Source: Berghia stephanieae
Taxonomy: Eukaryota; Mollusca; Gastropoda; Nudibranchia; Aeolidiidae
Reading direction: 5' to 3'
Length of the DNA stretch: 64,000 bases
Assembly (NCBI GenBank): GCA_034508935.3
Contig: CM067448.1
Coordinates: 3,745,814-3,809,813, forward strand
The position numbers were made by a program, and so were the translations under genes. The notes beneath the pieces are model-generated. The model was not told the origin of the DNA. It saw nothing but the letters and a program-made list of their open reading frames with translations, and made no database searches. The number at the start of each line of letters is the position of its first letter. Position 1 is the stretch's first letter. Below are positions 1 to 17,989 of this stretch, piece by piece.

Positions 1-250
1 GCGACCTTATTGATACGACAACTCCGCCTGGCCGGTGAGAGAGTGTTGCGACCTTATTGGTACGACAACTCCGCCTGGCCGGTGAGAGCGTGTTGCGACC
101 TTATTGGTACGACAACTCCGCCTGGCCGGTCACGCTCTCACCGGCCAGGCGGAGTTGTCGTACCAATAAGGTCGCAGGTTCAAACCCCACCACCGCCGCG
201 AAAAATATTTATTCTCTATTGTCTTCTGGCACCTTTGTTGCACTCACAAC
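1..250 (+). repeat. SINE-B (tRNA-derived) fragment, folded back on itself
   Basis: A ~47 bp segment of the tRNA-like SINE head is repeated about 2.7 times in the minus sense (1-129). It then turns around into the plus sense from about 130 (CACGCTCTCACCGGCC) and continues through a B-box-like GGTTCAAACCC near 177-187 into the SINE tail. The same family occurs at 19218-21156 and 30530-30680. The left end is cut by the window edge. Confidence 0.7.
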
Positions 251-514
251 TTTGAACACGAATCTCTGATAATAGCTAGAGCCTTTTGCGTTCTCATCTT
301 CCTCAATACTACAGTCATTGAACTATTGGTTTTAAAAAATCTAAACCAATTAGTATAGGTGGGCCTGCGTGAAGAAAAAATAAAATAAATAAAAAATAAA
401 AATTCACGAGGGAGGTCTTATGACTTGTCCTCTCTCTCAACAAACCGCTGTGTACTTTGACCCAAGAACTTTGACCTCTTCGATGTTGTTTTTGTGACAT
501 CGCACTATCACTAT

Positions 515-1156
515 TTAGGGGAGGGCATCCGGATCACCAAAAGGTCATCGATGCTTTAGGTTTTGAGAAGTCAGGTCATCGACGACTGAGAACTTCCCGA
601 CCTCCACTTAGTTCTCGATGCTTTTCTCGTCTCGAGAATCTTGGTCGTCGATGCTTCTCGTATTGAGTCCCGAGTCCCGAGTCTCGAGACTATACTGCGC
701 GAGCGACGCACGCGTTACTAACAATGTGTACTATCTGCATTGTTCACCCTCTCTCGTCGGCGATGATTCCAGCGAAGCTCGAGACTTTTTTGCGTCTCGA
801 TGCTTTTTTGAGTCTCGAGACTCAAAAAAGTCTCGAGCATCGCTCTAGTCATCGGTGCTTTCATTCAATACCTAGTCATTGGTATTGGGTATTGACGTTA
901 TATCATATTTTAAACAGCTAACAAAACACAAACGTCGTAAATAGATCAAAATGGTTATAGGTATCAATGTTTTATTATTATACAAAGTGAATTTATTTAA
1001 TGTATTTTAAGTTTTAATACAAAAAAGCCATCCAAAGCTCAGTTGAAGTGCTACTTCTCGGGAATTCCCGACTTTTCCTTGGTCATCGAGTTCGGGAAGT
1101 TTTGAGTGTTGGTAGCCGATGACTTGAGGTATCATCGAGACTTCCGCTCGACACTA
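515..1156. mobile_element. hAT-like non-autonomous element, ~640 bp
   Basis: An 8 bp direct repeat ATCACTAT flanks the segment (507-514 and 1157-1164). The ends begin TTAGGGG on the left and, read inward from the right, TAGTGTCG. An 8 bp duplication and TAG-type ends fit hAT elements. The interior is packed with CTCGAGACT and CATCGA motifs in both orientations, including a perfect 26 bp palindrome at 804-829. No transposase is visible. The end repeats are imperfect, so the superfamily is an inference. Confidence 0.6.
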
Positions 1157-1350
1157 ATCACTATCACACCCGACCAACTCAGATTACACACATTGTAACA
1201 AACAGTTGCATCGTCATCGCTCATTCAATCAGGGTTCTATTGATTATCGTGAAAAAATTATATATTTAAATTTTTTTGGCCAAGGACCCTCAACAAAACT
1301 GGAGAAAGTAACAGGCAGAGCTGCCGGCCGATTGCTTTGTGTAGCAAATC

Positions 1351-7961
<6,611 letters not shown>

Positions 7962-9538
7962 TCTTTTTAAGGTGGCTCGTTTTAAAAATACCATTGGTTT
8001 TTGGGGTTTACCACAGGCTTACATTTGAATTTATAAATCAAATTTACGGACTTTGATTTAGATTCATGTTGAATTGAAAAAAACTACTTTCATTTAGAGG
8101 AGAGAATGTAGTTTTGTAAACTGGAAAAATGCTAGAATTTTGTAATTTGTATTATTTTAACTTTCAATTTTATTTTCGGCACCGCATCTTATTTACAAAG
8201 AGAAAATACCAGATTTTTAGAAAAGGGATGGAGAGTTGATGGTTTTATACAAAGTACTGAAGTAAATTACACAATGTGAAATTGAATGTAAGCTTCAATT
8301 TAATAAACAAAAACAGATAAAATGGATGTCAACTTCATGTTTAATGGTAAAATTTGATATCTTTTAAATAAATATTGTATGACTTATATTTTTTTACTAA
8401 ATAATTACGAATATGTTAAATTTTTAAAGATCATTGTTCCGTTCAAATATTTTAAAATGATATCTTGGTCTATTTACTAAAATTTTTCTGGCCGGATTGA
8501 AAAGTATTCGTGATCCGAGACTTATGTCAGATTGACATTTGATATTTCATCGAAGTGATCAAAATGATGTAATTAGTGTTTTCATGTTAAATGATGATCT
8601 TTGATTTCTATTAAATGAGTATTGTAGCCAAGATTCTTTTATGGTGTTTTTAACTAAATATTTACGAATAGAATATTTTTAAATAAATAATTTTTAGATT
8701 ATTGTTCCATTCAAATATAAAATATTAATATTAGATCTTGGTCTATTTACTAAAATAATTCTGGCAGGATTGAAAAATAATTTTGATCGGGATGCAGGTT
8801 ACAGACTTCTACTATTCACTGCTTGTAATAGGTAGACACGGGATTCATTCACTTATTTATCCCAGCCCTAATGTATGGAAAAAGGAAATGATGAAGTTTC
8901 TCTTTACACTTCCTCCAAACATCAATAAATGCCAAAAGTTATTCACGATCCACATCGATATCTTAACTTTATTATGAGTTGACTGGGATGTTTAAATTAT
9001 TTATTATTTGCGATCCCTTCAGGGACAGAATTATTTATAACAAAACTGGTTTTATATTTGCAAATGTCTTGTAATAACAAATTATTATATATTATAGTCG
9101 TGTATATACATCGACTAAAGAAGTTCTTTTATTGTTTATAAGAGACATTTGTAAAAATAAAAACAATTTATTTGTTAAGACATATTTTGTAAATTCTATG
9201 AATTTATGATAACCAGATGAAAACTATATGTATGTTGTATAAGCTTTAAATGTAATTTGTATTTGATTAAAATGAGTGTGTAATGTAATGTATTGATCAA
9301 TGCTTCACTATAATGAAATAATGATTTTGAATCAACCTTTACTTCTGACTTACTTTCATTTCATTGATTTGTTTTTGATCTGCTTGATCCACTCATGGCA
9401 AAATTAAAAAAAAAAATAAATAAAGCTCTCCCATGGTCGCCACTCTGCATCAAAGTCTAAAATGCAAACAGTTTCTCAAACGCTTATTGAAATCTCGGGT
9501 TTGAGGTTTGATGAAAAGTTTGGGAATTATTTTAGTCT
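7962..9538 (+). other. GSTO 3' UTR and AT-rich downstream region
   Basis: No further gene seen. AATAAA-type signals occur near 8301, 8367 and 9417. A ~145 bp segment is present twice in tandem-like order (about 8385-8525 and 8650-8795), sharing TCTTGGTCTATTTACTAAAA. A single arm of foldback family E lies at about 8272-8330. Confidence 0.5.
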
Positions 9539-9891
9539 TAGGGTAAAGCCACATTGTGAGTGAAGTGGGCTGGCGAAGCAAAGAGATTTACTTCTATGGC
9601 TTCACTGATAGTGATGGAAGCAATCCATGCCGAATGTGTAATCATTTCACTGATAGTGGTGGAAGCAATTCAAAGCAATCCATGCTGAATGTGTAATCAT
9701 TTCACTGATAGTGGTGGAAGCAATTCAAAGCAATCCATGCTGAATGTGTAATCATTTCACTGATAGTGATGGAAGCAAAAAAATGGTCAAATCTCTCGCT
9801 CCGTTCTGCTTCGCTGCTGATATGCCAGTCACCTCTTTATATTGTTTGTTATGTTCTCGCTCTGATCCGCTCGCAGTGTGGCCTTAGCCTA
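9539..9891. mobile_element. MITE with terminal inverted repeats and internal 55 bp repeats
   Basis: The ends read TAGGGTAAAGCCACATTGTG and, from the right, TAGGCTAAGGCCACACTGCG, an imperfect inverted repeat of ~22 bp. The inside has about three copies of a 55 bp unit starting CACTGATAGTGGTGGAAGC. No clear target duplication was found. Confidence 0.6.
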
Positions 9892-9984
9892 GGGCTACAT
9901 CATCTGAGTAAAATGACCTAACAACAATGTCAAGAAGAAGTAGTAGTCGTCCTCATCATGGCTTGTCCCTCTTGGACGCGGCCG

Positions 9985-10200
9985 GCGGCCTATGAAAATA
10001 AAAATAAATAAAATTCCCCAAGGGGAAATTTGTCTTTAGGGTCTATTCCAAGGGAAGACTGGAATAACCCAGGCATCAGCGACAAAGTGAGCTAGGGCTA
10101 GGTGACTTACTGAAGGCCACACAACGTAGCGGCGGGCGATCAAACTAGTTACCTTTTGGGTACGAAGCAAAGACCGTACCGCTGAGCCACGCTGCCCCTT
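9985..10200 (-). repeat. SINE-A copy
   Basis: Reverse-complement copy of SINE-A, from the AATTCCCCAAGGGGAAATTT tail to the head CTGAGCCACGCTGCCCC, flanked by an A-rich tail on the left. Confidence 0.85.
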
Positions 10201-10552
10201 GCAACTGTCAACAGAAACAAGCACAGGATCCCAGTCCCAGTTAGATGGATGATGGAATAGTCAAAAGATTATGATAAGGAGATCTGAGGTTCGATGGCCC
10301 GTTGGGGGAAGCAAACTTATTTGAGATCATTCTGTCAGCTTTATTTGGCACTATTTTATACAATTCTTTATATTTGTGAGTGAGCATTCCTTGTCTTGTT
10401 TTGTTTTGGAAAGAGAGAGAGAGAGAATACCAGTAGATGAATACCGGATGAAATCCTGGCAACACAGATGAGAACGTGTATGTATGAGTTGCATTGTACA
10501 TTAGTACGGCACCTATAAGGTGCTATGCTACATCAGCATAAAAGTGTCACGG

Positions 10553-10858
10553 TCACAGGGAATTCACATATTGGGACCAAGCTTGTCTTTTCCTGGCTAG
10601 AGTCACAATTTCGTCAATGGGCATAGAATCCAGCCCATGTAGTAGAGTGCCTGCTGGTCTAGTCGTCGAGATCTTCAAGTAGGCAATAAAAGTTCGACAC
10701 AGGAGGCGGTCTGCATCCATGCGTAAGATATGCCCCACAAAGCGGAGCAAGTGTCTCATCACTGTAGCTACCAGATCGAATTCAGGACGTTTCGGGTTTC
10801 CCTTGATCTTAGCAATGCCACTACTATTCATCAGTAGTGTTTCATTCGTCCATTCCAT
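10553..10858 (-). mobile_element. LINE ORF2 C-terminal fragment
   Basis: An open frame of 101 codons reads RHLLRFVGHILRMDADRL and AYLKISTTRPAGTLLHGL, the extreme C-terminus of a non-LTR retrotransposon polymerase (the [FL]GH[IV]LRM motif is typical). No RT core is present, so this is a 5'-truncated relic. The exact LINE clade is not clear. Confidence 0.55.
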
Positions 10859-10865
10859 CTGTTTT

Positions 10866-11062
10866 TGTAATTAAATTGAAGCTTACATTCAATTTCACAC
10901 TTTAGTAAACGAGAGTAGATAATAATAACGCCATTCTCGAATCTCTTTTGTCTATAGTATTTCATTCGTCATGCTTGGTGATAAAGGGGAAATCCGAACT
11001 GTCCACTTTATCTGTTTTTGTTTATTAAATTAAAGCTTACCTTCAATTTCACATTGCCATTT
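10866..11062. repeat. Foldback family E fragments
   Basis: Two copies in the same sense of the arm ATTGAAGCTTACATTCAATT / TAAAGCTTACCTTCAATTTC, as seen in the complete foldback element at 33188-33424. Confidence 0.5.
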
Positions 11063-11093
11063 ATTTTTTTGAGCTTCGATTAGCAACATTTAT

Positions 11094-11250
11094 GTTGTTT
11101 TTGTATTTAAGGGTTTTACGGCGCTTGCAACACATTTAGGTTATATAAGCGCCAGTAAAAAGGAAGAAAATGGGATAGTAAAAAGTTCTAGAATTACAAT
11201 TAAAGCACAAAAGAAAAGGTAAGACAAAGTACTTAGTCTGAGATCATATA
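11094..11250 (-). repeat. Family C repeat, 3' fragment
   Basis: Reverse complement of the 3' end of family C (AAGGGTTTTACGGCGCTTGC), truncated after ~150 bp. Confidence 0.65.
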
Positions 11251-11405
11251 TTAATATTAGCAACATTTAAATTACCCAGTATCCTTTATGAAATAGAATA
11301 TTGGTTGCACACTTCCTGTTGGAAGAATGAATGAGACGAGCTCAACCAAGGAACAAGAGGTAGCTTCCAAGAGTCATTAAAATATTTATCTCTATGAAGT
11401 CTAGC

Positions 11406-11690
11406 TTACAGGGGTCCGGATAGCTCAGTTGATAGAGCACTAGCTTCACACACAAAGGGACCAAGATCGATCCTGGGTGCAGTCGAGATTATTTTCTGTC
11501 CCCTCTGTCCACCCAGCAGTGAATGGGTAGCTGAGTCTGTTAGATTTGGCAGAAAGTACTTTACAATACAATAGACTAGCGTCCTATCCAAAGGATGGCA
11601 AGTAATTAGCTTTTATTTGTTTCACGCTATAGAACCCGGGATAAACTCCGGCTTCATGGACCTAATGACTGAAGGACTACTTTAAAAGTC
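11406..11690 (+). repeat. SINE-F (tRNA-derived)
   Basis: A-box TAGCTCAGTTGATAGAGC and a B-box-like AGATCGATCC, then a body with CACCCAGCAGTGAATGGGTA and a tail TGAAGGACTACTTTA. A second copy at 55272 and a reverse fragment near 57395 share the body. The tRNA acceptor stem is not closed, so this is not a tRNA gene. Confidence 0.75.
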
Positions 11691-11726
11691 TCATTCAGAC
11701 GGTTCCAAACAAAAGGGAATTTGTTT

Positions 11727-12260
11727 TTGTTATTAAGGGTTTTACGGCGCTTGCAACACATTAAGGTCATATCAGCGCCAGTAAAAAGGAAGAAAACGGG
11801 ATAGTAATAAGTTCTAGAATTACAATTAAAGCACATAAGAAAAGGTAAGACAAAAGGGGAATTGGTTCAAATAGGATACAGATGTAGATTCCAAGAGCAC
11901 ACTATCAAAGTAGGCTACTTAGTTTGAAATCACCTAAAAGTTTCATCCAGACATAAGCACAGATCCCACTCCCACTAAGAGGAACACACTCGAATGTTTA
12001 CCAATAAAATGTTAAAAATGGAAAGAAAAAGAGGACATAACAGAGATATGATTTACAAGGAAAAAAAATATCATCTCCCAAAACTATAACTATACATTCA
12101 ACTGTCTCCCTCTCAGTCTCAGCCAAGGACTCCAAGTTCAGGACAAAACCAAGCAATCTCATTCCAATACAAAGACAGAAAGCAATTGGAAAACAGATAA
12201 GAAGGGATAGAAGACACAGCAAGTACCTCCCTGCCCGCTATAGGAGGTAGGAACCCCACC
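11727..12260 (-). repeat. Family C repeat, near full length
   Basis: Reverse-complement copy. It runs from AAGGGTTTTACGGCGCTTGC on the left to the GGTAGGAACCCCACCC head. It shares a ~540 bp body with the copies at 15287, 55852, 58165 and 61193. I see no coding capacity, pol III boxes or long terminal repeats. It may be a SINE without a tRNA head or a non-autonomous LINE tail. Confidence 0.7.
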
Positions 12261-12609
12261 CAGAATTCTAGAACAAGAACACAAAGCAATCTGTAGATTC
12301 CCTTTCTGCCACCCCTCGTGCCAAGCACAGGAGACATGTTATTTGCCCTCCTACAGAAAATAAACAACGCTAGAACACCCTAAACCTTGTCCATCCACTC
12401 ACCCCTGGAAAGTTTCTAACATTAACATAAAGATACAAACAAAACAAACATTTAAAATAAAGTATACCATGGTAAATAATTACAAATTTCAATTTATTTA
12501 ATATAGTAATTTCCAAGTCATATTATAAATACTACAATGAGAGATCAATGACAAAATAATAGTACTCATTCATAAATACAATCCCATTTTCATTAAATTA
12601 AATAAATCG

Positions 12610-13590
12610 TCATGTTAAAAATTCAGTCTGAAAATTTTTCTCGGACTTGAAAATTTTCTAGGAAATCAACTTTGAAAAGATTGCATCACAATCATGTTTT
12701 CATGTGAAAAATTCATTCGGAAAAATTTTCTAGGAAGTCAAACTTGAAAATATTGCTCATTTAACATCACTTTTTTGTTTGTCATGTGAAATTCGGAAAA
12801 AATTTCAAGGATAACATACCGAAAAAGACTGCATCACTATCATGTTTCCATGTGAAAAATTCATTCTGAAAATTTTTTAATGAAATCAAACTAAAAAGAC
12901 TCAACATCACAATCATGTTTTCACGGGAAAAATGCATTGCCAAAAATGTTCAAGGAAATCAAATTTGAAAAAACTGCTCATTCAACATCACTTTGTTGTT
13001 TTCATGTGGAAAAGTTTTTCCAGTAAATCAAAAATGAAAAGACTGCTCATTCTTCATGTTAAAAGATCATTCGGATTTGTCAAGGAAATCAAACTTAAGA
13101 CTGCTCATTCAACATCACAATGTTGTTTTCATGTCAAAAGTTCATAAGGACATCAAAACCTAAAAAGTTTGCTGAATCAATATCACAATCATGTTTCCAT
13201 GTGAAAAATTCCTTCTGAAAATTTTCAAGGATAACAAACCTAAAAAGATTGCATCATTATCGTGTTTTCATGTGAAAAATTGATTCGGAAAAATATTCAA
13301 TGAAATCAAACTTGAAAAGACTCTTCATTCTTCATGTTAAAAATTTATTCGGAAAGATTTTCAAGGACATCAAACTAAAAAGACTGCTGATTCAACATCA
13401 CAATCATGTTTTCATGTGAAAAATTCATTCTGAAAATTTTCAAGGATAACATACCTAAAAAGACTGCATCATTATCGTGTTTTCATGTGAAAAATTCATG
13501 CGGAAAGATCTTCAAGGAAATCAAACTTAAGACTGCTCATTAAAATTAAACATCACAATGTTGTTTACATGTGAAAAATTTTCAATAGGG
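12610..13590. repeat. Degenerate satellite, ~100 bp unit
   Basis: About nine diverged units built on CATGTTTTCATGTGAAAAAT ... AAGGAAATCAAACTTGAAAA ... GACTGCTCATTCAACATCAC. Units vary in length and several lack a central block. The array resumes at 14150-14430 after a foreign segment. Confidence 0.8.
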
Positions 13591-14149
13591 AATGAGATCA
13601 GCGGAAGAGTAGTGCCCCTTGATTGGACGTCACCCATAGTCTGTGACGTCACCGGTGGAAAAGACTTTAGAGAGAGAACGTCATGTTGGTTGTGCGCATG
13701 CGTCTCTCGTCCTCCATACCAATATCAACACTGTTACCATCATCCATACCTATATCAACACTCTTGCCATCATCAGTGCCAACATTATAAATTTTACCGT
13801 CATCAATACTGTTGCCATCTTCAATACCAATATCATCCCTGTTATCTTCAATATCAACACTGTTACCGTCATCAATACCAATATAATCCCTGTTGTCAGA
13901 AATACCAACACGTTTGTCGTCATCATTACCAATATTGCTATCCGTTATGGGTTGGTTTTAGAGGGTAAGAGATAAGTTAAATGTCATAAGACAAAAATGA
14001 CTACTTAAATAGGGCCTGTAAAATAGAAAGGAACCTTAGATAGATGTCCGATGGCTCACAATATCAACTATGTTTATTTGAAGGTCTAATCATTATTATT
14101 TCCTTCTCCTATCCATGTGTGACAAACAGCAAGTAAGTATCAATCAATT
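13591..14149. other. Segment splitting the satellite, with short tandem repeats
   Basis: Contains an imperfect minisatellite built on CAATACCAATAT-type motifs (about 13715-13950) and unrelated flanks. The open frames here are a by-product of the triplet-like repeat. No gene recognised. Confidence 0.5.
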
Positions 14150-14430
14150 ATAGTGTTTCATTTTTTCACGGGAAAAATACATTGCCAAAAATTTTCCAGG
14201 AAATCAAACATGAAAAGACTGCTCATTCTTCATGTTAAAAGTTCATTCGGATTTTTCAAGGAAATCGAACTTAAGACTGCTCATTCAACATCACAATGTT
14301 GTTTTCATGTCAAAAGTTCATAAGGACATCAAACCTAAAAAGTTTGCTGATTCAATATCACAATCATGTTTTCAAGTGAAAAATCCAGTCTGAAAAATTT
14401 TCAGGGATATCAAATTCAAATCAATTTCAA
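14150..14430. repeat. Degenerate satellite, second block
   Basis: Two to three more units of the 12610-13590 satellite (ACTGCTCATTCTTCATGTTA, CATCACAATGTTGTTTTCAT). Confidence 0.75.
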
Positions 14431-14905
14431 AAATCATTCTGAAATACATCAGAAGAAAACGAAATGGAGATCGTCGGCTAACTGGTCAGCTTCAGTTTAC
14501 AAATGTTGCTGTTCAAGATTATAACATTATTTTAATTTCAACACTTCTGTGATTGATGTGGGGAGCGAGGTGAGGTGAGATCAGATGTTCACAATTCACC
14601 TGCAACGCATCTGGAGTAATCGGCCCAATGGTCATTTTTCCACTCAGTCCACGATTGAGGTTTTGATAAGATGGGACAAACCCCCATTGTATTTCACAGA
14701 AATGTGTCGGGACGTCTTTTTTTTCCTATTGAATTGAACACCAACAAACACTTACATTTCCAAGGCCTGGTGAGAAAATCAATGTACAATTGCCTGCCAC
14801 GCACACAATGTGTCTGTTAATGTCACCTCAAATATAAGGCACATTGTCAAAATTTATTTGGAAAGGTTAGAAGTATGGGAAGCTGTATAATCCTGTGTCG
14901 TCTCT

Positions 14906-14952
14906 GGGGGGGGGGGGGGTGGGGGGGGGGGGTCCCTCTCCAGGGGGGGTCC
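14906..14952 (+). repeat. G-rich tract
   Basis: Two runs of at least 13 G separated by a T, followed by further G runs. It has G-quadruplex potential, and the run lengths are error-prone in sequencing. Confidence 0.85.
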
Positions 14953-15286
14953 CTCACCAGAGAGGGTGCAAGAATAGCCCAATGCCAATGATGTGTGATT
15001 CTCCCCCTTTTGAGTCACCCGGTTCTCCAGATTGGAGGTTGTTGAAGGGTTAACTCCCCTGCTGTAAAACTCAAACTGTTACAGAAACACAGACAGTCAT
15101 ATCAAATCCCGTTTTTAGCTTGGGCCTAAAAAGAGTTTCTGCAATGACAGAACTTATGAAGAAAGAAGCTGATAGACAAAGAAGTGATACGACATGGAAC
15201 GAGATAAAAAAGTTGTATTTTTCCTATTATTTTCAGAAGGGCTTATACCTTGATAAAGTGGGATAATCCCTGTTAATTTTTGTTTG

Positions 15287-15782
15287 TTTAAGGGTTTTAC
15301 AGTACTTGCAACAACATTTAGGTCATATCTGCACCAGTAAAAAGGATGAAAATTGGATAGTGAAAACATTCTAGATGTACAATACAAAGGACTTGAGGAA
15401 ATAGTAAGACAAAGACGAATGGTACAAATAGGGAACATACGTAGATTCCAAGAGCACACCATGAGTGTACGTAGTCTGAAATCACCTAAATGTTTCAACC
15501 AGACACCAGCACAAGATCCCACTAAGAGGAATGCACTCAAACGTTAACAAATCATAAATGTTAAAAATTAAAAAAAATAACAGGACAAAACAAAGAGATG
15601 ATTTAGAAGGAAAAAAATATCATCTCCAAAAACTATAACTAGACATTCAACAGTTTCACTCCCAGGCAAGGACTCCGGCCAGGGTAAGGACAAAACTTAG
15701 TAATCTCATTCCAAGACAAAGACAGAAAGCTATTGGAAAACAGATACAGAGGGGAAAAAGACATAGCAAGTACCTACCTGAC
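15287..15782 (-). repeat. Family C repeat, target of the LTR array
   Basis: Reverse copy of family C, truncated on its head side by insertion of the LTR array at 15783. The first ~11 bases after the array (27071 on) look like its continuation. Confidence 0.7.
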
Positions 15783-17651
15783 TGTAACGAAATGCTTCCG
15801 TATAGGCGTCAGTTTACGACAGGATGTACGTCGTCGTAGTATTAGTTGTTGTTGTTATTGTAATCCCTCCGGAACAACCCTTCTTTTGTTGATACAGGTC
15901 GTATCAGATCATGCACCTATGGCCCGGAAGTTTGAATTAAACTACGTAGTGTGGGTGTTATTGTGAGAAAGGCATCAATCTTGTTTTCTCCGTAAACTTA
16001 TAAGCAAAGTAGGATCCCTGTATTCTACAGGAGTGACTTTGTTATGGTATGGCTTGATTGATATCTCGTAACTATGGGGCTGACGAATTTATTTATCCTT
16101 GATATGAGGATGTCCGGTATCAGGATGGGTTGTTGTTGTCCATGATTATGGAATCTGGGGGAGTTTTAAGGAATTTCAGATGTTTACGGATATGACTAAC
16201 ATCCGTTTGTGTGGGTAGAATTTTGCTTCGTTTGCTTGATTTTTGCCTATAAATGCCAGTTTTGAGCAGTTTCTTCAGACCACTCATCGGAGTCTTTTAG
16301 GCTCATTGTCTCAAAAGAGACCAGACAGCGGAGTCTTTTAGGCTCATAGTCTCTAAGCGATAACCACAGCGGAGTCTTTTAGGCTCATTTGTTTAACTCT
16401 TGTGTAGAGTTGGATTAAAGTCTTGTGTAGACTTTGTAGTGCTCAAAGTTCGAGCTGAAACACGTTTTGTGTTAACTCTTGTGTAGAGTGTGATTTAAGT
16501 CTTGTGTAGACTTTGTGGTGCTCAAAGTTTGAGCTGAATCAAGTTGTGTTATAACTCTTGTGTAGAGTTTGATTAAAGTCTTGTGTAGACTTAATTTGTG
16601 ATTTCTATAATCTGTTCGGCTCTGGTGAGATTTTGAATAATATGTTGTGATTACAATTATGATTGTGTTTTGATATCAATATCATAATATCACTTTAAAT
16701 TTTGATTCTCAATTAATTAATCAGATAATGAAATTAATTGTGTAATATATTCTTGTTGTAAAGAAAATAAGCTTTTCTTGCTATAAAGCATTATTATTTC
16801 ATATCTACAAAGTAAAGCAATATTAATCAACATTAATAAATTGATTTGTTAAAGTAAAATAATATTTACTCATTTAAAGTAAACATATTGAGTGAGTTCG
16901 AATATAGATAGAGTTATATTCGTATGATTATCATATTATAACAAAATCATTTTCTTTCTTTAAAGTGAATGAGCCGTTGGAGGCTGGGCTTTAACAAGCC
17001 AACTTTAGGCTATACACTCATAGCTTGACCCTAATAGAAACTGAACATTTGCCTGTTTTATAAGTTACCTGTGAAGAACCATTTGCTTATTTTAATATCA
17101 GAACATTGAGAAACAATTGATCTGTTTATGAATACTGTGAAATCAGAACAATTTCAAGAAGAGACAAATTAACAATATTAGAACAACCTTACAGTTTTTG
17201 TTGAATATCAAGGACACTCTTTTGGCTTTCTTCTACACGTCTGGATTGTGTTTAGTTAGTTAGTTAATTATTAGTTGCCTGTATGACTGTGATGGTTGCA
17301 ACCTATCTGTGAGATTGTCTGATGTGGTAGCGGTTTGGTAAAGTATTGATAATTAATTGATTTAATTATATATTTTCATATCGCTTTCATATCATATTCA
17401 TCATCACACCATCTCCATCAATTTGTCATCCATCCATTTGATTTCATACTTATGACATCTATCATTTCATCTTCATATCTCATAATATCTTTGTTATATT
17501 GTAATAAAATATATCTTCATTTAGCTTCAAAACCTTTATCAACGTATTGTGTTTGGTTATAGATCGGTGTCGTAGCTTGAATATAGCACACATAAACAAG
17601 GTTGCAAACTGCGCTACATAAGCATACGGTTTACGTGCGCACTTTGTGACA
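15783..17651 (+). repeat. LTR 1
   Basis: 1869 bp, TG...CA ends. A TATA box (TATAAAT) lies at 16248-16254 and AATAAA at 17503-17508, which suggests a U3 of ~0.5 kb and a very long R of ~1.2 kb. Right after the TATA box come three copies of CGGAGTCTTTTAGGCTCAT and a run of short hairpins (16305-16595). Confidence 0.88.
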
Positions 17652-17656
17652 TAATT

Positions 17657-17674
17657 TGGTGTCAGAAGTGGGAT
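17657..17674 (+). promoter_or_regulatory. Primer-binding site 1 (tRNA-Leu)
   Basis: TGGTGTCAGAAGTGGGAT lies 5 bp after LTR 1. Its complement is ATCCCACTTCTGACA plus CCA, the 3' end of a known animal tRNA-Leu (CAG) type. Confidence 0.8.
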
Positions 17675-17989
17675 TCTTATTGTTGTGCATTCAAGAGACA
17701 TCGCGACCAAACAATTGTTGAGACAGGTTAGGGAGTTGTTTGAAACTCGAGATAGATAATATCTTTGAGCTTAAAGCAAATTGGTATCCATTTAATGGTT
17801 ATAAGACTGTCATTATACGCAAGGTGTAATACAAGTTATTCTGGTAATTTTCATTTGTTCGGTTCTAAGTTGTCAGTCATCTGACATAGTGATACGGATC
17901 ACTGACTTAGCGCGAAAGCGGTACTCGCGCTGTAAAGCCTCCATTGTCCCCCCTCTCCCTTTTGTAAGGAACGAAGGTGGTTGTTGGGG

